39,949 bases of DNA from Burkholderia stagnalis (GTDB lineage Bacteria; Pseudomonadota; Gammaproteobacteria; Burkholderiales; Burkholderiaceae). The notes beneath the pieces were generated by a model that saw only the letters and a list, made by a program, of their open reading frames with translations, was not told where the DNA came from and searched no databases. The stretch is from contig NZ_CADESW010000038.1 of assembly GCF_902830275.1 (NCBI RefSeq), positions 1-39,949 on the forward strand, written 5' to 3'. This document shows positions 33,622 through 39,949 of this stretch, in pieces. Both the position numbers and the translations under genes were made by a program. Numbering within the stretch: position 1 is the stretch's first letter; each line of letters begins with the position of its first letter.

Positions 33622-35382
33622 TTAGAATTGCGACGTGAGTTGAAATCCCACCGTGACGCGTGCGGTTGGGAAGCCGGACGGCTTGTAGACCGGTGTGCCG
33701 GCGAACAAGTCGTACCCGTATGCGCCGAAGCGCGTGCTGATACTACCCTTGACGCCGAGCACTGCACCTGCAAGCTGCGTACCAACGAGTGCGACTGGCT
33801 GCGGTCCCCATACACGACCGTAGTCCAGCCCGGCGTAGATCGCCTGACCCGTTTGGCCGATCGGCATTTGCAGCTCGTTGCGCCAGTAGAGTCCACGCGC
33901 CGCCGCCAACATCGTTTCGCCGTCGAAGCCTCGCACCGTATATCGGCTGCCGATGGTCAAGTCATCGATGTAATACAGCGTATTGCCCGTGTATTGACCA
34001 TGAACGCTCGTCACGTAACGGAACGGCTGCTTTGCAATCGCGAACGGCACCGACAGATTCGCATCCAGCACCGCCATTCTGTAGCGGTAGGTCGGGCCGC
34101 CACCCGCCGCGAGTATGTCGTCCTGCGCGCCGAGTCCGCCGACGCCCTGACGATAGGCGAGCGTGCCGTCGAACTGCGCACCGTCGAAGTAGTGACGGTC
34201 GGTCAGGCCGAGTTCGATCACCGTGTTGTTGCGGCGCTGCTGCGTGATTTCCGTGTCTTCGATGAAGCTTTCGCCGAAGCGGCGCGACAGGCGGAGGTAC
34301 CCGCCGAACACGTCGTTCTGACTGCGCAGCAGCACGCGGGACAGCTTGAAATCCAGCGTCTTTGAATTGCCGCTTGCGACGAACGTCTGGTTCACGCCGG
34401 CGATTTGCTGATAGTAGGTGTTCGTGTACGCGGCAATCGTGGCGGTCCAGTAGCCCCACGGAATCGAATAGAAGCCGTTCCAGCCGTGCGAGCCGAGACG
34501 CTTGTCGCCAAGTTCGAGGTCTTGACTGACGCCGACGTTGAACACGTCGTTCAAGCCGAGCGGGTTATCGATGCCGATCGACAGATTGCCCTGAAGTTTG
34601 CCTGTCGCGCGTGTGCCCGAATTGTCGATCGATGCGACGACTGTCCACGGCTTGCTGCGCTTTACGTCCAGTACTACATCGCTTTCGCCCGGTAAGTCAG
34701 CGGGGACGATTTGCATCGACACGTCCTGACTGCTGACGCGCTTCATTTGCTCCAGACCTTGCTCGAGGTCGCGCAGGTTCAGCACTTCGCCGTCACCGGT
34801 CGGGAACGCGGTTTTCCACGTGCCGCGCAATTTCTCGTCGGAAAAGCGCACGTGTCGGATGACGCCGGGAATCAAAGCAAGTTTCAGCGTACCGGTCGTC
34901 AAGTCCTGTTCCGGCAGCAGTACGCGCGTCGTGATGTAGCCGCGTGCCAAGATTTCCCGAGACAAGCCTTTAACGATCGTATCGATGCCTTGCTTGCCGA
35001 CACACTGACCAGCGTAGTGCACGAGCCATTCGCGCGCGAAGGCGAAGCGATCCATCGGCAGAGCGGATGCGCCTGCTGATTTCGCGGCGTCGGGTAACGA
35101 ATCAGGTACATCGAGCGCGAAGCGATCGATACGGAAACACGGCTGTTCGGTCGGCAGCGGCGGATACGTTTCCGCGCGCGGCACTTCTGAGAGCACGGAA
35201 GGGGCGCGCAACGCCGCGTCACGCTGTTGCGCGTCGCGTTGCTGCTGCGCTTGTCGATCCTGTTCCGCGTTCGCGCGTGCAGCGGCGGCTTGGTCGGCAG
35301 GCGTGGGGGCCTGCTGCGCGTGTACCCCGAGCGACACGAAGGCTGTGAGCGGCAGCGCCGCCAGTCGTTTTGTAATTATCAT
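33622..35382 (-). CDS. bcpB: TpsB/ShlB-type outer-membrane transporter of the CDI system
   Basis: The product has 586 residues with signal peptide MIITKRLAALPLTAFVSLGVHA. A Gln/Ala/Asp-rich linker follows, then two POTRA domains (~75-220; FRIDRFALDVPD, and GVIRHVRFSDEKLRG) and a 16-strand barrel. The conserved VRGF of TpsB proteins is at SRYTVRGFDGE and the chain ends in Phe. It exports the CdiA/BcpA toxin filament across the outer membrane without ATP. It lies 16 bases after the immunity gene. Being last but one in the A-I-B order is the Burkholderia pattern; enteric systems have B-A-I. Confidence 0.92.
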   Translation of the reverse strand: MIITKRLAALPLTAFVSLGVHAQQAPTPADQAAAARANAEQDRQAQQQRDAQQRDAALRAPSVLSEVPRAETYPPLPTEQPCFRIDRFALDVPDSLPDAAKSAGASALPMDRFAFAREWLVHYAGQCVGKQGIDTIVKGLSREILARGYITTRVLLPEQDLTTGTLKLALIPGVIRHVRFSDEKLRGTWKTAFPTGDGEVLNLRDLEQGLEQMKRVSSQDVSMQIVPADLPGESDVVLDVKRSKPWTVVASIDNSGTRATGKLQGNLSIGIDNPLGLNDVFNVGVSQDLELGDKRLGSHGWNGFYSIPWGYWTATIAAYTNTYYQQIAGVNQTFVASGNSKTLDFKLSRVLLRSQNDVFGGYLRLSRRFGESFIEDTEITQQRRNNTVIELGLTDRHYFDGAQFDGTLAYRQGVGGLGAQDDILAAGGGPTYRYRMAVLDANLSVPFAIAKQPFRYVTSVHGQYTGNTLYYIDDLTIGSRYTVRGFDGETMLAAARGLYWRNELQMPIGQTGQAIYAGLDYGRVWGPQPVALVGTQLAGAVLGVKGSISTRFGAYGYDLFAGTPVYKPSGFPTARVTVGFQLTSQF

Positions 35383-35398
35383 CGGCTACAAAGGCCCA

Positions 35399-35971
35399 TT
35401 ATTGATCATGCACGACAGGCTTAAAGCGAATACCTGTTACCCCGAATTGCTCAAGGCATTCCTTAACCATCTCCGAACAAATGAGTGCAATATTCCAGCC
35501 TTTAACGCGAAATAAATGATGCCCTTTTGCGCGCGCCGGATCAATACGAAGCAGCGATATTCTGTAGTCACCAACCCGCTCCGGACGACCATCTTCAATA
35601 GTCCATCGCGTGAAATAAGAGTTCTCTTCGTCTACGCAATCGACAATATCAAGAACGTTCAGCACTTCATATTTCTCAGGGCACCCATCGATGAAAATAG
35701 GAATTCCCTGAATAGTAGTTGGGTCTAATATTTCCCGGAGATGGCTCATTATCTCCGCGCTTACAATATACTCCGCAAACCCACTGTGATTGAAGTTCGC
35801 CGGCTCACCAACTTGACGGACTTTAACCGTGAGCGGGCGAGGGTCGAGCCAAGACTGTCCTTTGCAAAAAGTGCCCGGTAGCACCTCACCTTCCGGCGTC
35901 GCTGGCTGCCCCAGATACCAACGCGTCGAATCGTCGTCGTTCAACCCAATCTCGAAAAATTGCGGCTTCAT
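35399..35971 (-). CDS. bcpI: Imm11-like CDI immunity protein
   Basis: The product has 190 residues and its ATG overlaps the toxin stop codon (ATGA), the normal layout for a CDI immunity gene. No signal peptide: cytoplasmic, as expected for neutralising an incoming toxin. The sequence fits Imm11/DUF1629-type immunity proteins: AEYIVSAEIMSHL, PEKYEVLNVLDIVDCV and the closing LFRVKGWNIALICSEMVKECLEQFGVTGIRFKPV. It should bind only the nuclease tip encoded next to it. Its base composition is clearly more AT-rich than the rest of the window, a common sign that toxin-immunity pairs are exchanged horizontally. Confidence 0.85.
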   Translation of the reverse strand: MKPQFFEIGLNDDDSTRWYLGQPATPEGEVLPGTFCKGQSWLDPRPLTVKVRQVGEPANFNHSGFAEYIVSAEIMSHLREILDPTTIQGIPIFIDGCPEKYEVLNVLDIVDCVDEENSYFTRWTIEDGRPERVGDYRISLLRIDPARAKGHHLFRVKGWNIALICSEMVKECLEQFGVTGIRFKPVVHDQ

Positions 35972-38900
35972 TTCTTTGTCACCAATTTGTTGAGTGGTGT
36001 TCCGGGCGTCTTGATTTCATTCCCAATCGCATTTAACTCATTTCGCAATGCATTTGCATATTCCGGTGTTTTCGGTTGCAGGCCAAACACCGAGTCCGTT
36101 AGCCGATTGTAAACGGCATCATGATATGCCTGAGGATGCGGTCCAACGTGATTGTCCACCAGCACCTTGTTTGCCTGATCTTGGAGCGACATATCCGCGC
36201 CGTCAAACAGCTGCTGAAAACGCGGCGTCCACGGGCCACCGTTCGATGTGCTGACGCAGTTTTTGTCCGTACAGATGTGATGAAGCTGAGCTGTCAGCAC
36301 CGACGTAACAAGATCGGCCAGAGGCGCCCACTGATCCGGCAGGATGGCCGTCGTCAAGTCGTGAAGCGTTTTCGCCAACCCCTCCGGACTAGACAATTTA
36401 CCATCCGGCGTGGCAGAACCAAGGTCCGTCGTCGGGTCAACGATAGCGGCGTCATCCTTGGTTCGCTGTTCACCGGTATAGCCGCGCATACCCTTGGGAA
36501 CATACGACGACCCGGTCACAGTTCGGCCGATCACCTGAGGGGCCAGTTGATTATTCTCGACTTCGATCTGTGCCGCGCCCGTGGCCGTTGCGGCATTCTG
36601 CCCTGACAGGGCGGCGACGCCAGCAACTAGACTCGTCACCAGATTCTCGCGTTGGTTACGTTCGCTCGCAGTCATCTGGTCGGTTGGCGCCATCAGCGAA
36701 CCAAGAACAGAACTGGCTGCTGCGCCCATCGAACCGGCACCGCAGCTCTGACTACTCGCCGCCGCACCGGCACAGCCGACGATAGCATGCAGGGCTGCGC
36801 GTGCCGTTTCTCCGGCCGGCGTGTTGTCTTTGTCCAAGTAGTCGGCAATCTGCTTGACGCCATTCGTTCCCAATTCTTGCAGGTACGCTACCGTGGCGTT
36901 TTGCGCGAACCGAGTGACGCCGCCCGTAACGTTGCCACCAGCGGCGATCGACAGTGCGGTCAACACTTGACGATACGTGCCATTCGGCCCCCAATCGGCG
37001 TTCAACTGGTCTGCCGTTTGCTGTGCCGCCGCACGTTGCTCCGGCGACAGCGACGGATCTTTTGCAGCAGCTGCTGCTTTATCCGCTTCGTATGCGCGAT
37101 TCGATATAAACGTTCCGGCTTGATTGACGAATTGGCTAGTGATATCAAAACCGGCCTGCATCTTGTCTTTATCGAAAATAGGTGCGAGCGCGCCGCCCGT
37201 ATTTGACGTATCTCGATTGACGCTTGCTACCGTTTCGTCAGCAGTCTTGCCCGTCAGTTGCTTTTGCGCAGCGCTATCGGTGATTTTGAGCGTTCCGCCA
37301 CTGATGCCGCTTCGCGTGATTGAACTTGCATCACCCGACGCGCTGAGAGCGATTGGCGGGTTAGCGCTCCAACCACCTTTCGGCTTCGGCTGATCGGCAC
37401 CGGCCCCCGATTCAGTATTGCTAGACGATCCGCCCTGATTTCCAAGCGATCCGCTATATCCACCCGAAAGTCCAATCTGCGACCCGTCGTACGACGCGTG
37501 ATTCTCGATATCGCTTGTCGTCAACGTCGCCGTTGTCAGGCTGTTCACGCCGTCTTGGACGGCTTTGTCGCTGCTGGCGATCACGCCGCCCTTAAGATCG
37601 GTATTGCCTTTGACGTTGACTTGATATCCGCCGTCGCCCGCCTTGATACCCGATTGCTCGCCCACGGCAGCATAGTTGCTGTTCATTTTCTGCTGACTGA
37701 TGTTGCCCGACACGCTGGACGTGCCATAGCAGAACGGCGGGACACACACGCTGATCGACACACCGGCGCTTTGTTGCTTGGAATCGTAGTGACTCGTGTT
37801 TTGCAGGCTCTGGACGTTCAGGTTGCCGCCCACATCGGCCACGACTTGCTTACCGGACGCAACCGCACCAATCAGATTGGTATCACCGCCAGAATCCAGC
37901 GTCAGTTTGTTCCCTGCCGTAACGTGCGTGTTGGTGTACGTTGTGTCGCTTCCATTGCCGTTGCCTCTATTGCCCGAGACGCCGAGCTGGAACGACAGTC
38001 CGTTTTGCTGCCCGACACCGAAGGTCACGCCGATTCCCGCGCTCGATCCGCTGTTCGTACTACGCTGGCTATCCGTGTTCTGGGCGGCCTGAAGGTTGAT
38101 CTTTCCGTCCGCCTTCAGTAATGCATCGTTGCCGGCGCTAATCGTGCTGCCGAGCACATCGATATTGCTGTTCGCGCCTGCGCCGGTCGCCGTGATCGAT
38201 ATGTTGTGGCCCGCTTCTAACGTACTGCCGACGGCCGTGTTGTGGGATGCCGTCGTACTGCTGTTGCTATGGCTTGTACCAAGCGACACGCTAACGCCGA
38301 TATTTCCAACGCCGCCGACGTTCGCGACCTCATCGATAGCATTCTTGGCAGCCAGTCCCGTCGTTGCAGCGGCAAGTGCGCCAAGACGAGCATCACCGTT
38401 GATGTGACGCGCGTCGTTTTTCATCTGAATACCGGTTTGCACGGCGTTCACAATCGTGCCGCTCAGACCGGCGGTGATACCTGTTTGGCTGAACGACTGT
38501 TGTTCGTTTTGTGTCCCGGTATCCTGCGCCGTGTCAAACTTCACAGTCTTGCCGCCGACCTTCAGATCGTTGCCGGCATGCAGCGTACTACCGGTCACAT
38601 GAACATCATTACCGGACGTAATCGACAGGTTGCCATTCAGTGAGCCGATCATACTGCCGACATTGGTTATGCTCGTAGCCTGCTGCGCATCGGTGGTCTT
38701 GCGCACACCGATTGAATACCCTTGCAAACCGCCGTCAAGTTGGTTCAGCGGATTCAGGCCGGACAGGAAACCGTAATCGCGTTTTTCGTAATAGCTCTGT
38801 GCGTCCTGCGTGTTCTGCGAAGTCGTAATTCTCACGTTACCCGTCGCGTCGAGCTTTACATCATTCGAGCCGACCACGTTACTGCCTTGGATGGTGAGGT

Positions 38901-39949
38901 CCTTACCAGCGTGCACCTGAACGGAGTCCCCGGACAGGGTACTGCCGACACCGATATTGGATTGGGTGTTTTGCATCGAATCCGTTGCCGAACCGCTCAC
39001 GAAGCTACCGCGCCTCGTTTGCACATCGCGGTAGCTGTCGTGCTCTTCGCGACCCTCGTTCATCGTGACATTGCCGCTTGCGTTGATCGTCACGCCGCCG
39101 GGCGTCATGCTGTTGGTCCCCGACGTGACGGTCGAACCGGTCAGCACAACATTACCCTTCGTCGGATCGGTGGTGTTCGCTGCTGCAAGCGACGCATCGT
39201 GTCCGGCCGAGAACGTCGTACCGATCACGGTCTGGTCGTAGGTGTGGTCGACCTCCTTACGCGCACGAGCATCGACCGCAACGTTGTTCAGTTTGTGTTC
39301 GTCCGTAACGGTCGTTGCCGTCAGGTTGCCAAGTGCAACAACTGACAAATCCTTACCAGCCGAAACCGATGCGCCCTTGAACGTTGCATCATTTCCGCTC
39401 AGCAGCGTCAGATTGCCGTCCGCATTGATACCGCTCGTCACGTTCGTCGTCTTCGATTCTTCCCAATGATGCTGACCATTCAGATACATCGATTGGTTCG
39501 TCGCGGACTGAACCGTATCAACGTTGATATCGCGGCCCGCCGTCACCAGCGCATCGCCGCCAGCCGACAGATTCGCGCCATGAAGCGCGAGGTCGCGACC
39601 GGCCTGAACCGACAGGTCGCCCATTGCCGCAATCGTGCCTTGCCGGCCGATCAAGCTTGTACTGACCTTGCTTACGCCCGATGCGCCGGTCGCGCCCACG
39701 GCATCGACCAGCGTCGTGTTGACGATATCGCGACCGGCGCTGACGGCAACCCGATTGCCGGTAATCATCCCCGACGAGTTCACCACATCGTTGCTGGCCG
39801 ATACGACCGTCGTGCCGTTCGTCGCGCTGCTCGAAATCGTGCCACCGCGGTTCAGGATATCGGTCGCGGTGAGCACCGTCTTCGATCCGCCCTTGATGAC
39901 GCCCGTATTCGTCGCGGTGCCGACCGTATGGATTTCCACATCGTCGGCC
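35968..39949 (-). CDS. bcpA: CdiA/BcpA contact-dependent inhibition toxin, C-terminal part (N terminus beyond window)
   Basis: The frame is open at the window's right edge, so signal peptide, TPS domain and early repeats are missing. About 1,325 residues are visible. Most form filamentous-haemagglutinin repeats (LTIQGSNVVGSNDVKLDA, GNDVHVTGSTLHAGNDL). Then comes a pretoxin segment (LVAGVAALSGQNAATATGAAQIEVENN) with a VENN motif, whose V is encoded at 36561-36559. The remaining 197 codons (35971-36561) are the variable toxin tip. It contains LHHICTDKNCV, PWTPRFQQLFDGADMSLQD and NHVGPHPQAYHDAVYNRL, matching AHH-type nucleases of the HNH/EndoVII superfamily, with His-His, two further His and an Asn. 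It should be delivered into neighbouring cells to cut nucleic acid. Confidence 0.9.
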   Translation of the reverse strand, partial: ADDVEIHTVGTATNTGVIKGGSKTVLTATDILNRGGTISSSATNGTTVVSASNDVVNSSGMITGNRVAVSAGRDIVNTTLVDAVGATGASGVSKVSTSLIGRQGTIAAMGDLSVQAGRDLALHGANLSAGGDALVTAGRDINVDTVQSATNQSMYLNGQHHWEESKTTNVTSGINADGNLTLLSGNDATFKGASVSAGKDLSVVALGNLTATTVTDEHKLNNVAVDARARKEVDHTYDQTVIGTTFSAGHDASLAAANTTDPTKGNVVLTGSTVTSGTNSMTPGGVTINASGNVTMNEGREEHDSYRDVQTRRGSFVSGSATDSMQNTQSNIGVGSTLSGDSVQVHAGKDLTIQGSNVVGSNDVKLDATGNVRITTSQNTQDAQSYYEKRDYGFLSGLNPLNQLDGGLQGYSIGVRKTTDAQQATSITNVGSMIGSLNGNLSITSGNDVHVTGSTLHAGNDLKVGGKTVKFDTAQDTGTQNEQQSFSQTGITAGLSGTIVNAVQTGIQMKNDARHINGDARLGALAAATTGLAAKNAIDEVANVGGVGNIGVSVSLGTSHSNSSTTASHNTAVGSTLEAGHNISITATGAGANSNIDVLGSTISAGNDALLKADGKINLQAAQNTDSQRSTNSGSSAGIGVTFGVGQQNGLSFQLGVSGNRGNGNGSDTTYTNTHVTAGNKLTLDSGGDTNLIGAVASGKQVVADVGGNLNVQSLQNTSHYDSKQQSAGVSISVCVPPFCYGTSSVSGNISQQKMNSNYAAVGEQSGIKAGDGGYQVNVKGNTDLKGGVIASSDKAVQDGVNSLTTATLTTSDIENHASYDGSQIGLSGGYSGSLGNQGGSSSNTESGAGADQPKPKGGWSANPPIALSASGDASSITRSGISGGTLKITDSAAQKQLTGKTADETVASVNRDTSNTGGALAPIFDKDKMQAGFDITSQFVNQAGTFISNRAYEADKAAAAAKDPSLSPEQRAAAQQTADQLNADWGPNGTYRQVLTALSIAAGGNVTGGVTRFAQNATVAYLQELGTNGVKQIADYLDKDNTPAGETARAALHAIVGCAGAAASSQSCGAGSMGAAASSVLGSLMAPTDQMTASERNQRENLVTSLVAGVAALSGQNAATATGAAQIEVENNQLAPQVIGRTVTGSSYVPKGMRGYTGEQRTKDDAAIVDPTTDLGSATPDGKLSSPEGLAKTLHDLTTAILPDQWAPLADLVTSVLTAQLHHICTDKNCVSTSNGGPWTPRFQQLFDGADMSLQDQANKVLVDNHVGPHPQAYHDAVYNRLTDSVFGLQPKTPEYANALRNELNAIGNEIKTPGTPLNKLVTKK

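Noticed and set aside
36652..37206. Plus-strand frames within the CDI toxin gene
   Set aside because: They are short, carry no motif or ribosome-binding site, and lie opposite a continuous repeat-bearing toxin frame.

Overview
The window looks like a replicon of a Burkholderia species, probably of the B. cepacia complex. The evidence is a very high G+C content with strong GC3 bias, Burkholderia-type porin and trimeric adhesin genes, the liu leucine-degradation cluster, and a CDI operon in the Burkholderia gene order (bcpA-bcpI-...-bcpB). Species and replicon cannot be fixed from the sequence alone. Gene names are assigned by motif recognition, with no database search.

Layout. (1) 1-10176 is a surface-adhesion block. 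It holds the 3' part of a very Ser/Thr-rich trimeric autotransporter adhesin, an OmpA-family lipoprotein, three tandem paralogues of an uncharacterised family that I recall as DUF2827 and that has glycosyltransferase-like C-terminal motifs, a small unknown gene, an EAL-domain c-di-GMP phosphodiesterase, an AT-rich gap with a possible small RNA, and a fourth DUF2827-like paralogue on the other strand. (2) 10338-16950 is the isovalerate/leucine operon liuA-liuB-liuC-liuD (minus strand), with a divergent TetR regulator and two matching inverted-repeat sites between them. (3) 16979-23741 holds a small exported protein, a Fur-boxed TonB receptor, and a four-gene periplasmic cluster (Tat-exported DsrE-like protein, substrate-binding protein, dihaem cytochrome, TsdA-like cytochrome) that suggests sulfur-compound oxidation. 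(4) 23761-27342 has an exported beta-propeller protein and a general porin. (5) 27377-27785 is a repeat element built of nested inverted repeats, next to the porin start. (6) 27902-32802 has a GNAT acetyltransferase, a metallophosphoesterase, an alpha/beta hydrolase, an OmpR/EnvZ-type two-component pair and a thioredoxin-like protein. (7) 32848-39949 starts with a tRNA-3'-end-like fragment, followed by a CDI operon (minus strand): CdiA/BcpA C-terminal part with VENN motif and AHH-type nuclease tip, an Imm11-like immunity protein, the TpsB transporter and a lipoprotein.

Most interesting idea: the Ser/Thr repeat adhesin sits directly beside four copies of a glycosyltransferase-like family, with a c-di-GMP enzyme between them. 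This would fit a dedicated adhesin-glycosylation system, analogous in logic, but not in sequence as far as I can see, to the heptosyltransferases that modify AIDA-I-type autotransporters. It is an inference from motifs and gene neighbourhood.
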